Positions 22,874-34,034 of a stretch of DNA of 64,000 nt are shown piece by piece. The DNA is from Ilex aquifolium (lineage: Eukaryota; Streptophyta; Magnoliopsida; Aquifoliales; Aquifoliaceae). Below the pieces are notes generated by a model that did no database searches, was not told where the DNA came from, and saw nothing but the letters and a program-made list of their open reading frames with translations. The first letter of the stretch is position 1; each line of letters starts with the position of its first letter. The stretch covers positions 627,501-691,500 of the forward strand of contig OX637407.1 of NCBI GenBank assembly GCA_951799425.1, read 5' to 3'. The position numbers and the translations under genes are program-made.

Positions 22874-24392
22874 TAACACATTGTTCAAATGGCCGAACTA
22901 AGCACACATGAGCATCACTATAGCCTTAAATACTAGTCTAAAGTATGCACCTACACATTCATTTTCAAACTCGTGTGTGTGTGAATTGGACAAGTAATTT
23001 GAGCATTTACACAACAGAATTCATATTCGAATGGCTAGCCAAATTCAGTTTCAATGCAAAACTCACCAAATGTCACTTTTAGCAATGAAACACACTCTAG
23101 TTATCCTGGCATGCACTCCATGTGTACATGTGAGATAGAATCTTGTGTACAAAACAAAGTGTGCTCACATGTAATCCAAAAATGAAGTTCATGTATGAAA
23201 ATGAAGCGACTTTGGCATAATCTCATGAAAGGAATGTTAAGGCATTGGGTAGCAAGACTAACTCATCTTTTTCTTTAAAATTATGCATCTCTCATACTTC
23301 TCTAGATCAATTAGGACTTCAAGGGTTATAATTTGGCCTTGGGGCGATATTGTGGCAAAAGAAATGAACGATATAGGATAACAAAAAGGGTTGTTCCGAG
23401 TGAAAGACTTTTATTTCAAAAACACTTCCCTTTTCATGGGATTTTCATTCTTACACCATCACCACACTATTTGTTTCTTTTCTTTATTTTCCTTAACATT
23501 TTCCTTTTCTTTTGATCATTCTTTTCTTCTTCTCACCCCTTTTCTTCCTTTTCTTGGATTTTCATTATTTTTCCAATGAACTCCTCAAGTTTCAACATCA
23601 ATTTATCCCTTTGTTTGAGTTTCCACACCATACATCCTTTTCTTTTACAATTACACATATTCAGCTCTAGGAACAACCAAGGTGAGGTAGATTCTTTTAT
23701 CATTTTGCACTGGCTTGGTCAAATGTGTGGTATAGAAACGAATTTCAATTAAGGATCAATCACGGCACTACGAATAATCTTTTCACAAGAAAAAAGGGCA
23801 AAGGCTCAAAATATTCAAACATGGCCTAAGATCACCTCTAGATAAGCATGGGGGAGCCTTATGCATTTCAAGACAAGTCAATCAACTACACACATGCACC
23901 TAGCCAAGACAAACATAATTAGATTATTGAACAAATTTGACATTGAAAAATTATTCCTTGAGTAAATATAAGTTCCCTACAAAAAGGATTGGCACTAAAC
24001 CTCTCATGGGTCCTTACTCATCTCCACTATTTATGCCATGCCTAAAATATGAATCCAATCCGTAAATTGCTAAAATTACACATTCAGGGAGCACATACGA
24101 TTGAGTTCAAAAGCATATACATGTGTGATACTCACGCATAAGATTAACTTCTATAATATGCTCATGTGCTCAAGGTTCGAAACAAAAATCAATATATCAT
24201 CCAACCCAAGCACTCTTAATAAGGGAATACAGATCAACATTCAGATATTTTTCACAAAAATTTTCAAATTTTTTTTTCCACATAATTCGCACTGATGTAA
24301 ACAAAAATCTGTATGATATGTGAAAGGTGAATTTTCACCAAAAAAATTTGTATTATCCACAAACATTGGTGTATCATGCAAATGGTGCACCT
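22874..24392 (-). other. pol-ORF3 spacer of E7
   Basis: AT-rich sequence with polypyrimidine runs (about 23440-23580). No coding similarity is recognised. It corresponds to the long non-coding spacer that separates integrase from ORF3 in all the Athila copies here. Confidence 0.5.
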
Positions 24393-24407
24393 CACCCCCC
24401 AACTTGA
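24393..24407 (-). promoter_or_regulatory. Internal polypurine tract of E7
   Basis: The plus strand reads CACCCCCCAACTTGA, identical over 15 bases to the 3' polypurine tract of the same element (18386-18400). It is about 230 bp past the integrase end. Candidate central polypurine tract. Confidence 0.6.
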
Positions 24408-24633
24408 GTCATGCATTGTCCTTAATGCAACAAAAAGATATGATGTGCAATGAAATACTGTAAAAAGATGAGTAGGGTTAGAGAACACCTCGCATTTGAG
24501 CTTTTGACAAAATACCAACATCTGCAACTAGGAAAAAAAAAATTATACGAAGAAAGAAAGAAAGTAAGTAACATGAAATAAAAGTAAAGTAAGCAAATAA
24601 AAGCGACTGTACACTAAAAAGCATAAAAACTAG

Positions 24634-25545
24634 TTACCCCTCCACGAATTCCGGATAAACCGGGTCCGTCAAATCCTCCTTCACTCCTTGTCCTTCAAAA
24701 CCCTCAAAAAATGGCTTAAGTCTTTGGCCATTGACCTTAAATGTCCTGCCATCCTCGGGGTTTATGACTTCCACGGCTCCATTGGGGTAGGCCACCTTGA
24801 CAAGATAGGGGTCATCCCAACGGGATCGGAGTTTCCCTTGAAAGATCGAGAGACGAGAGTTGTATAAAAGCACTTTTTGGCTAGGCTCAAATAACTTCCT
24901 CACAATAGATTTGTCATGAAAGATCTTAGCCCGCTCCTTTGAAATTTTTGAGCTCTCATACGCATCTCTTCAAATCTCTTCCAATTCATTCAATTCTAGC
25001 TTCCTATGCTCTCCAGCCATTCTCAAATTGTAGTTTAAAGTCTTTATGGCCCAATAGGCCTTGTGTTCCATCTCAACTGGCAAATGGAAAGTCTTTCCAT
25101 AGACAAGCCGATAGGGAGACATGCCTAAGACAGTCTTGTAGGCAGTACGGTAAGCCCATAGGGCATCGGTCAGTCTAACTGACCAATCTTTCCTATTTGG
25201 GTTCACCGTCTTCTCTAAGATATTCTTAATCTCCCTATTAGCCAACTCGGCTTGGCCATTGGTTTGTGGGTGGTATGCGGTGGATACCTTATCTATGACA
25301 CCATATTTATGCATCAATGAAGCAAATGGTCTATTACAGAAATGCGACCCACCATCACTTATCATTGCACGAGGCATCCCAAACCTCGAAAAGATGTTTT
25401 CTTTCAAGAATTTGACCACGACCTGGTAGTCATTGGTCTTGGTTGGGATAGCCTCCACCCATTTGGACACGTAGTCCACTGCCAATAGAATATATAGATA
25501 GCCAAACGACATAGGGAAGGGACCTATGAAGTCGATGCCCAACAA
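24634..25545 (-). pseudogene. pol: Integrase of E7
   Basis: Two minus-strand frames cover the catalytic core and C-terminus: 'IDFIGPFP...[19 protein letters not shown]' (first catalytic Asp region), '[14 protein letters not shown]' (second Asp), '[20 protein letters not shown]' (Glu), '[25 protein letters not shown]', then 'KVLLYNSRL..FQGKLRSRWDDPYLVK..YPNGAVEV'. Integrase inserts element DNA into the chromosome. It matches E16 at 57758-58858 nearly throughout. Broken copy. Confidence 0.9.
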
Positions 25546-25628
25546 TCAAATATTTCTATAACAAGTACAGGGGAGTGGGGCATCATGTTCCTTCGGGTCA
25601 CACTACCCAAACGTTGGCATCTATAACA

Positions 25629-26886
25629 TTATTTACAGAATGAAATACAATCTTTTATCAGAGTGCCCCAATAAAAACCTGACTGTAGAATTTTTGCCGA
25701 AGTTTTCTTCGCAAAGAAATGGCCACCATATGCCTCTGAATGGCAGAATGCAAGGACTTCCCGTTGTTCATTTTTCGGTACGCATCTCCGCATGACTTGG
25801 TCAGGGCAGTACTTGAATAGGTACGGGTTGTCGCAGTAGAAGTATTTCACATCTGCCATAAATCTTTTTCGATCCTCTAGGCTCCACTGCGGTGGTATTT
25901 GTCCTGTTGCAAGATAATTACATATGTCAGCATACCAAGGACAAATAGAATGAATTGAAATTAAATGTTCATCAAGGAAGAAATCTGGGATAGGAATGTG
26001 CCCATCGGCCTCTTGCACCACCAGTCGGGATAAATGATCCGCCACCACGTTCTCCACTCCCCACTTATCTTTGATTGTCAGATTGAACTCTTGGAGTAGG
26101 AAGATCCACCTGATGAGTCTCGGTTTGGCATCCTACTTAGAAAACAAATACTTCAAAGTAGAGTGATCAGTATAGACTATTATCGGTGAACCTATGATGT
26201 AAGAACGAAATTAATCCAATGCAAATACTACTGCTAGCAACTCATTCTCAATGGTGGTATAGTTCATTTGAGCTTCATTAAGGGTTTTCCTAGCATAGTA
26301 TATTACATGCGGTCTCTTATCCTCCCTTTGACCGAGCATTGCGCCGACCGCGTAATCACTCATGTCGCACATAAGCTCAAAAGGTAAATCCCACTTGGGT
26401 GGTCACATAATTGGAGGTGTAGTGACATTCTTTTGAGTTTTATAAAAGATGCCTCACAATTATCCGACCACTCAAATGGGACATCCTTAGACAGTAAATT
26501 GGTCAAAGGTCGGGCCAATGCACTAAAGTCTTTAATGAAACGACAATAAAAGTCGAAATGACCCAGAAATGACCTAATATCCTTTATGACCTTCGGTGTA
26601 GGGAGGTTGGAAATGGCATCAACCTTTGATTTGTCCACTTCGATCCCCTTCGCCGAGACAATATACCCAAGCACAATTCCTTGTGTCACCATGAAGTGAC
26701 ACTTCTCCTAATTCGAGACTAAGCTCTTCTCTTCGCATCTCTCAAGAGCTCTCTCCAAATTCTCCAAACACCCACTGAAAGAACCCCCAAAGACTGAGAA
26801 GTCATCCATAAACACCTCTACAATCTTCTCCACCATATCACTAAAGAGTCCCATCATGCAACATTGAAAGGTTCCCAGGGCATTAC
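25629..26886 (-). pseudogene. pol: RT C-terminal part and RNase H of E7
   Basis: The RT part shows 'ALGTFQCCMMGLFSDMVEKIVEVFMDDFSVFGGSF' with the catalytic FMDD, followed by 'VLGYIVSAKGIEVDKSKVDAI...LPTPKVIKDIRSFLGHFDFYCRFIKDFS'. RNase H and the linker to integrase follow, with 'VVADHLSRL' and 'FYWGTLIKDC'. The E9 LTR begins at 26887, directly upstream of the FMDD region. Broken, several interruptions. Confidence 0.88.
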
Positions 26887-28309
26887 TGTTGTCCGAATTT
26901 GATATTGACAATTTACGTACAGGTATACACGATCAACAAGTAATAAAGTGATAAGTAGAGTATCGTTCCCACCGAGAATTATTACCAATAATTTCCTAGT
27001 ACTAACTTTATATCAATTCAATTTTATTTAAACAATTGGAATTGAACTATGAAATAACTAGTTTAAAACTAAATCTAAAATTAATAATCAATGATTGAAT
27101 TTAACGGATTAAAGAATTTAAGATTACAACTTCCCCTAATGCTTCGTACAAATCTTTCCACTCTCTTTCCAGTTAATTGATCAAAATAAGTTGTTAACTG
27201 AGACTTCAAAATTATTTATCAAACATCTTTCGATAGTATGATAAACATATCTCTCCCAATTAAATTACTATATTCCTATGCAAAATAAGTTGGAATAGAT
27301 TCATTAAGTTCAAACTCTCATAAAAGTTACACACGGCATATAGGTATATTCCTATCCTATACACAAACCCAGCTATTCAATCCTAAGAAGAATCAACCAG
27401 ACGCATGTCATCATATTCCGATCTAAACCTAGAATTCATCTCTCAATTTCATCTAGGTTATCCAATTGATTGATGGCCAAACAATCATATATTAAGCACA
27501 AAATATGACAAACAACTCGTGTATGATCAATAGAACTAGAATCGAGAGCAGATCAAATTAACTAGACATTAGGTTCCGTTGCAATCTTAATAAGAATTTA
27601 GTTCATAATGTAATTGAAAAACATCATCCTCAAATTAAACAACATCTCAAAAAATCAAGAACTAAAAGTAAGAGAAAATGAATGAAAACTTAGTTGCAAT
27701 CTTCAATCTCTCTCTAGCCTTCAAGTCCGATTTTCTTCGCGTCGCCTCCTTCTATTCTTGCCTTCAATTTTCTATCAATCCTTGGTCTTATTCTTATGTT
27801 TTCAGCCCCCAAAATCAATCTCTCCCTTTCCAACTCAAACCCTAGCATATATGTAGCATTAGAGTCCAATTTCGGGTCAAAAACAAGTCAGAATTCGCGT
27901 CAAGAGCCAACACAAGCAACACAAGCGCCTAGGTGCTGAAAAGGCGCTGCTTGGACAGAATGTGGGCGCTGGGGCGCTGAAAAGGCGCTGGCCTTTTTTT
28001 AAGCCTTCAGCTCCCTTGTTGTTTAGCCTTCAAAAATCTAACACTTAGGCTCCAAATTGACCTTGTTTCCTTCCAAATGATCTTGTTTCCTTCCGAATGA
28101 TGATTCCTACCAAATAACATCAAAACACACAAAACAAATAAAAAGGAACATAAAATAATTGAAAACTTACAATTTCATCAAGCCGAAAGTACTCAATTCG
28201 TAGGTATAAAACAATGGATCAATATGAATCTAAATAATGGCCCTAAAAGTTACTACAAATAATAATTCACGGGAAACTCCAAAACAATGCAAAGTCCAAC
28301 ATCTCAACA
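26887..28309 (-). repeat. 3' LTR of E9
   Basis: The LTR is about 1.42 kb, with plus-strand ends TGTTGTCCG and CTCAACA giving TGTTG/CAACA inverted ends. The inner boundary at 28309 is set by this end and by the purine-rich tract beyond it, so it is a judgement. It contains GCGCC/GGCGC motifs at 27925-27993. Confidence 0.8.
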
Positions 28310-29556
28310 TACTCCTTAATTTTACCTCTGCTCATGACCCTTTAAATACATGTGCATATTCGAACTGTTTAAACTAGCCATCACCCAGATAAATTTACGT
28401 AGTCAAGCGCTCCATAAGAGATACCCAATATCAACTCTATGAACTTACGTTTCACATCATCCTCTGCTAATTAAGGCAAAATGTATAACTATAAGGTACA
28501 AATATTTTTTTGTTTTTTTTTTCGTCTCTCTCTCTCTCTCTCTTTTCTTCTTTTTCATTCATTTGGTGAGTGCATTTTATGCTCCATCTCACCTCCTATT
28601 GAGCGAGTGCGTTTTACGCTCCATCTCGTTCTCAACATGTGTTTATGAGTGAGTGCGTTTTACGCTCCATCTCTACTCACCACATGCCCCTTTCTTGTTT
28701 CTTGTCTTCTTATGTTTTTTTCTAACTTATGAAGGATCAAATCAAAATAATTTTCCAAAAACTCTCTCTCTTTTAATTTTTTGTTTTTTTACTAACCCAT
28801 CATAACCAATATTTTCCCCAAACTTATATGAATGCCTAAAATTTGCTTTGAAGGATGCTTAAATAAGTTTTCTAGAGTTTCACTGATATCTCCCACAAGC
28901 ACTTAGCCAAATAAATTATCTAAATGATAACTAACCAAACAGATGGATATGTGCTCATGCATGAAAAGATCATAAAAAGTGTAAAACCAACTAGTATGTC
29001 AAACTACAAACTCAACATGTTTATCAATTTCCCTTGAATTAACAATTAATCATATTCATCATTGGCCATGATCAAATTTACTCAACTCATTGCTCAAGTT
29101 GTACTAAAACATGCAATCTAAATGCAAAACATACTATCTAAATGCATTCCTAATAATGCGAATGGAAACAAGAAAACACTCCCAAACTTAAACTAAACAT
29201 TGTCCTCAATGTATAAAGTATAAAAAATTAAGACAGAGGACTTCCCTGAGACTTCGCTAGTTCGCATCATCGTCAGCATCCTCGTCGTCCGCGAAGTCGG
29301 GAGTGTATTCGGGAAACATAGGTGGGTTGTTCTTGGCTCCTTGTAAGGCTTTGTGTGTGCTCCAACTTTATGTTCAATCCTTGGGACCTGCAAGAAATTG
29401 ACATACCAATTAAAATGCACTAACTAACTAACTACATTATTTCTTAAAAAAAAAAAACTAAATTAAAATAAAATGAAATAAAACTTAGAAACTAAAATTT
29501 GGGTTGCCTCCCAATTAGCGCTTGTTTTATAGTCTTCAGCCTGACTACTCCCTGTT
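28310..29556 (-). other. 3' spacer of E9 with a minisatellite
   Basis: Non-coding. It holds a CT dinucleotide run (about 28523-28546), a three-copy repeat of a 23-bp unit (GAGTGCGTTTTACGCTCCAT core) at 28568-28590, 28605-28627 and 28651-28673, and an internal polypurine tract (29177-29191). No ORF3 was found in this element. Confidence 0.65.
29177..29191 (-). promoter_or_regulatory. Internal polypurine tract of E9
   Basis: The plus strand reads CACTCCCAAACTTAA, followed by 'actaaacattgtcctcaatg'. The same order (tract, then a 'cattgtcc' phrase) is found at the internal tract of E7, with a close variant in E16. Confidence 0.55.
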
Positions 29557-29865
29557 TCATCCCGGGTCGGCAAGGGTAATTGAAGTCTTTTCACAATCAA
29601 TGTCGCCGCCCCAATAGTGCTTAAGTCTTTGCCCTTTCACCTTGAAAGTTCTCTTCGAGTTAGCTTCCTCAACTTTGATTGCTCCATGTAGGAACACCTC
29701 TTTATATAGCTTGACGTTCTCAAGAGGATCTGAAATACAACTTTCTACGAATACCTCATTCACTGTCTTTTCAACCAAATCAACCCGAAAACATCCTTCC
29801 GCTTCCTTTGAGAATTTCATAGCTGAAAATACATTGAATGTAACCTCTTGATCTTGGACTCGCAT
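29557..29865 (-). pseudogene. Protease tail and integrase-C-terminus-like frame of E9
   Basis: An open frame of about 100 residues whose first part matches the sequence after Athila protease ('VTFNVFSAMKFSKEAEGCFRVDLVEKTV') and whose last part matches the integrase C-terminal end ('IKVEEANSKRTFKVKGQRLKHYW'). No catalytic pol sequence is seen in E9. The frame is unlikely to encode an active enzyme. Confidence 0.7.
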
Positions 29866-29880
29866 AGTTAGCTCACCTTT

Positions 29881-31959
29881 TTATACATCGATAAGTGTTC
29901 TTCCCGTTGCTAAGAATGGTCGCCCAAGAATAATAGGTATTTCCTTATCTTCCTCACAATCTAAGACTATGAAATTAGCTGGAAAAATGAACTTATCCAC
30001 TTTAACTAGAACATCCTCAACTATGCCACTTGGATAAGTGAGTGATCTATCCGCAAGCTGTAATGTAACATTTGTAGGCTTCGCTTCCTTCAAACCCAAT
30101 AGCTGATAAATTGAGAGTGGCATCAAGTTGATACTAGCTCCTAAGTCACACAAAGCTTTCCCAAAAAACTTGTTGCCTATTGTGCATGGAATTGTAAAGC
30201 TACCCGGATCTTTGAGCTTTGGTGGTAGCTTCTTTTTAAGGATAGCACTGCACTCCTCTGTAAGTGCCACTGTCTCAAAATCGCCTAATTTTCTTTTCTT
30301 TGACAAAATTTCTTTCAAAAATTTCACATAGTTAGGCATTTTCTCCACTACTTCTGCGAAAGGGATATTTATTTGGAGCTTCTTAAACACTTCCATGAAT
30401 TTAGAGAACTGTTTATCCCACTTCTGTTTTTGCAAACGTTGTGGAAACGGCACAGGAGGAACAATAGGTCTCGGATTGCCTCCATTAAAATTTACAACTG
30501 GATCACATTCCTTCTTTTCATGGTCTACATTTCTGCTATCTTTTATTTCTTTACCCTCACTATCATCTCCATGTGATTGTCTTGGAGTTCCACCAACAAC
30601 CTCAGGTAACTCTTTTCCGCTTCGTAATGTAATAGCATTACAGTGCTCCTTATCTTCCCTCTTAGGATTGATCTCCGTATCACTAGGTAGAGTGCCTTGA
30701 GGTCGGTTGTTAATGGCATTAGCAAGCTGACCCATTTGATTTTCCAGGTTTCGGACTGATACTTCCATACTATTCATCCTTGTCTCACTTTGTGCTATAT
30801 ACCTGGAAAGCAGCTCCTCCAAATTTGACTTCTTTTCCTGCTGTGGTGGAGCTTGATTCTGAAAGCCTGATGGGTATAATTGTGTTGGAGCAGAAGTTTG
30901 GGCTTGATTAATATTCCAAGACAAGTTCGGATGAGTCCTCCAACCAGGGTTACAATTGTTGAAATTATTGTTATATTGTTGCATGTTGTGGTTACCAATG
31001 TATTGTACCGACACTGGATTAATTGCACATTGATCACTCGGGTGGTTCCCTGCACACAATTCACAGACAACTGCCACACTCTAAATAGGTTGCACCCCTA
31101 GAGAATCAATCTTTTTTGATAACGTAGCAACCTGTGCAGCCAATGCAGTAACTGCATTAACTTCATAAATCCGTGCTTCCTTTGGCTGATTGATCCTTGT
31201 AGAGAGCCACTGATAATTGTTGGCAGCCATCGTCTCCAATAACTCGTAGGCTTCATCGAAATTCTTCCCCATTAATACCCCTCCTGCAGCTGCATTGATA
31301 CTAGTTCGGGTAGCACTAAACAACCCGTTGTAGAACGTTTGAACTTGCAACCAATTAGGAATACCATGGTGAGGGCATTTTTGGAGTAAGTCTTTGAATC
31401 CCTCCCAAGTTTCATATAAAGTCTCAGAATCATGTTGTGCGAATGATGTGATGTCGTTCTTCATCCTTGCAGTTTTAGCTGGTGGAAAGAATTTAGCTAA
31501 AAAATTTTGAGCTAAATCTATCCACGTGGTAATAGAACCCGATGTCAATGAATGCAACCAACTCTTCGCCTTATCACGAAGTGAGAAAGGGAAAAGTCGG
31601 AGTCTAATCGCATCTTCAGAAATCCCATTGTATCTGAATGTGTCGCATATCTCCAGAAAACTCAACAAATGATCGTTTGGGACATCATTAGGCAAACCCC
31701 CAAACTGCACTGAATTTTGAATCATTTGAATGGTACCCGGCTTGATCTCGAAATTATTTGCTTGAATTGCGGGCCTTTGAATGCTCGATTGTATTTCCGT
31801 CACAAGCGGCATAGCATAATCCCTTAACGATTTATGTTCTTCTTCAGCCATAGTTTCTTGATTATATACTTCTTGACACTGCTTTCTCAAGTTTCGGAAC
31901 CTTCTTTCGATTTCGTCTTCGTACGGTAGTAGCTCCTGACCTGTAGATCGTGTTAGCAT
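29881..31959 (-). pseudogene. gag: Gag and protease of E9
   Basis: The first frame (292 residues) is Athila Gag: 'EIKPGTIQMIQNSVQFGGLPNDVPNDHLLSFLEICDTF', 'RLRLFPFSLRDKAKSWLHSL', 'FLAKFFPPAKTARMKNDI' and 'WEGFKDLLQKCPHHGI'. The second frame (398 residues) begins with a zinc knuckle C-x2-C-x3-H-x4-C (CELCAGNHPSDQC), continues through a low-complexity linker and ends with protease motifs 'ALCDLGASINLMPLSIYQLLGL' and 'IPIILGRPFLATGRTLIDV'. This is the best preserved gag-protease in the window. A single early interruption separates the two frames. Confidence 0.9.
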
Positions 31960-32089
31960 ACAAAATTTAAGAGTGCTTGCGAAAACAATTAAAACAAAAA
32001 ATTAAAACAATTAAAATAGAAAATTAAATAAGTTTAAACTAAGATCAAACTGATTGAAATAAATATTGAAATAATCACTAGAATAATTT

Positions 32090-32105
32090 CCCGGCAACAG
32101 CGCCA
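32090..32105 (-). promoter_or_regulatory. Primer-binding site (tRNA-Asp) of E9
   Basis: The plus strand reads CCCGGCAACAGCGCCA, one base off the tRNA-Asp 3' end. It lies 6 bp inside the 5' LTR, which begins at 32112. Confidence 0.88.
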
Positions 32106-32111
32106 AAAACT

Positions 32112-33437
32112 TGTTGTCCGAATTTGATATTGACAATTTACGTGCAAGTATACACGATCAACAAGTAATAAAGTGACAAGCAGAGTATCGTTCCCATGGA
32201 GAATTATTACTAATAATTTTCAAGTACTAACTTTATATCAATTCAATTTTATTTAAACAATTGGAATTGAACTATGAAATAACTAGTTTAAAACTAAATC
32301 TAAAATTAATAATCAAGGATTGAGTTTAACGGATTAAAGAATTTAAGATTACAACTTCTCCTAATGCTTCGTATAAATCTCTCCACTCTCTTTCCAGTTA
32401 ATTGATCAAAATAAGTTGTTAACTGAGACTTCAAAATTATTTATCAAACCTCTTCCGATAGTACGATAAACATATCTCTCCCAATTAAATTACTATATTC
32501 CTATGCAAAATAAGTTGGAATAGATTCATTAAGTTCAAACTCTCGTAAAAGTTACACACGACATATAGGTATATTCATATCCTATACACAAACCCAGCTA
32601 TTCAATCCTAAGAATAATCAACCAGACGCATGTCATCATATTCCGATCTAAACCTAGAATTCATCTCCCAATTTCATCTAGGTTATCGAATTGATTGATG
32701 GCCAAACAATCATATATTAAGCACAAAATATGACAAACAACTCATGTATGATCAATAGAACTAGAATCGAGAGCAGATCAAATTAACTAGACATTCGGTT
32801 CCATTGCAATCTCAATAAGAATTTAGTTCATAATGTAATTGAAAAAAAATCATCCTCAAATTAAACAACATCTCAAAAAATCAAGAACTAAAAGTAAGAG
32901 AAAAGGAATGAAAACTTAGTTGCAATCTTCAATCTCTCTCTAGCCTTCAAGTCCGATTTTTTTTGCGTCGCCTCCTTCGATTCTTGCCTTCAATTTTTTA
33001 TCAATCCTTGGTCTTATTCTTATGTTTTCATCCCCCAAAATCAGTCTCTCCCTTTCCAACTCAAACCCTAGCATATATGTAGCAGTCCTATTTTGGGTCA
33101 AAAACAAGTCAGAATTCGCGTCAAGAGCCAACACAAGCAACACAAGCGCCTAGGCGCTGAAAAGGCGCTGCTTGAACAGAATGTGGGGGCTGGGGCGCTG
33201 GAAAAGTGCTGGAAAGGCACTGGCCTTTTTTTAAGCCTTCAGCTCCCTTGTTGTTTAGCCTTCAAAAATTCAACACTTAGGCTCCAAATTGACCTTGTTT
33301 CTTTCCAAATGATCTTGTTTCCTTCCAAATGATGATTCCTACCAAATAACATCAAAACACACAAAACAAATAAAAAGGAACATAAAATAATTGAAAACTT
33401 GCAATTTCATCAAGCCGAAAGTACTCAATTCGTAGGT
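32112..33437 (-). repeat. 5' LTR of E9
   Basis: It aligns with the 3' LTR from TGTTGTCCG to 'attcgtaggtata' with only scattered differences, then meets E5 sequence. A perfect 14-bp palindrome AGCGCCTAGGCGCT is at 33145-33158, followed by further GGCGCT motifs to 33222. Confidence 0.85.
33145..33222. repeat. GCGCCTAGGCGC palindrome and GGCGCT repeats in E9 LTR
   Basis: One perfect palindrome is followed by several AAGGCGCTG-type half-sites. The 3' LTR has the equivalent block at 27925-27993. In sense orientation it is upstream of an ATATATG TATA-like run, the same relative position as the palindromes of the other LTRs. Confidence 0.75.
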
Positions 33438-33440
33438 ATA

Positions 33441-34034
33441 CATATTCTTGCAGAAAGACCTGAATCTCCAGCAAAAAAGGTGGGTTGAATACTTAGAAGA
33501 TTATGATTTCACACTTAAAGGCTAATGTGGTAGTGGATGTACTCAACAGGAAGTCCCGGGGTGTAGTAAATTCCCTAATAGTGAGTAGGTGGAAGATGAT
33601 AGAGGCTTTGGAGGATTTTGAGTTGCTGGTGGATAAATAAGAGGATCGACATTGCTTATTTAATCTTGTAGCTCAACCAATTCTTCGACAAAGGGTTATG
33701 GAGTTACAACAATTAGATTCAGATTTGGGCACTATCCGAGGCAAATTAGAGAAAGGTGAGATTGTAGAGAATTGGTCCTTACACAAGGATGAGTTACATG
33801 TAGGGAAAGATTATGTGTCCCAGATAACGACCACGTAAAGGAAAAAGTGTTGGAGGAGAGCCATTGTTCTAAATTTTCAATACATCTAGGTAGCACCAAG
33901 ATGTATAAAGACATGAAACGTTAGTACTGGTGGAAGGGAATGAAGAGAGATATGGCCAAGTACATTGCAAAGTGCATAGTTTGTCAAAGAGTTAATTTTG
34001 AGAATCAAAAACTGGGAGGATCATTAAAATATTT
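33441..34034 (+). pseudogene. pol: RNase H end and integrase zinc-binding region of E5
   Basis: Reads 'KDLNLQQKRWVEYLEDYDFTLK' and 'VVVDVLNRKS', the RNase H end of Tekay-type pol, then 'HIGSTKMYKDMKR.YWWKGMKRDMAKYIAKCIVCQRVNFENQKLGG', the integrase zinc-binding HHCC region with the C-x2-C pair. It is interrupted by solo LTR E10 and continues at 36450. Fossil. Confidence 0.85.

Larger units (their letters stand above)
16702..26886 (-). mobile_element. E7: minus-strand Athila element (3' part)
   Basis: Reading right to left, the parts are RT (26886-26360), RNase H, integrase (25545-24634), internal polypurine tract (24407-24393), spacer (holding LTR E8), internal palindrome block (20512-20391), ORF3 (20100-18700), 3' polypurine tract and 3' LTR (18385-16702). 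E9 begins inside its RT at 26887. The gag half and 5' LTR are not found on the far side of E9. Broken, with multiple interruptions in pol and ORF3. Confidence 0.85.
26887..33437 (-). mobile_element. E9: gag/protease-only Athila-group element with both LTRs
   Basis: Parts in sense order are the 5' LTR (33437-32112), tRNA-Asp primer site (32105-32090), gag and protease (31959-29881), a short integrase-C-terminus-like frame (29865-29557), internal polypurine tract (29191-29177), spacer and 3' LTR (28309-26887). No RT, RNase H or integrase core is seen, so it looks non-autonomous. The LTRs differ by only a few percent by eye, making it one of the younger insertions. It is inserted in E7 RT on the left. 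On the right it meets E5 RNase H rather than E7. Few breaks in the parts present. Confidence 0.85.
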
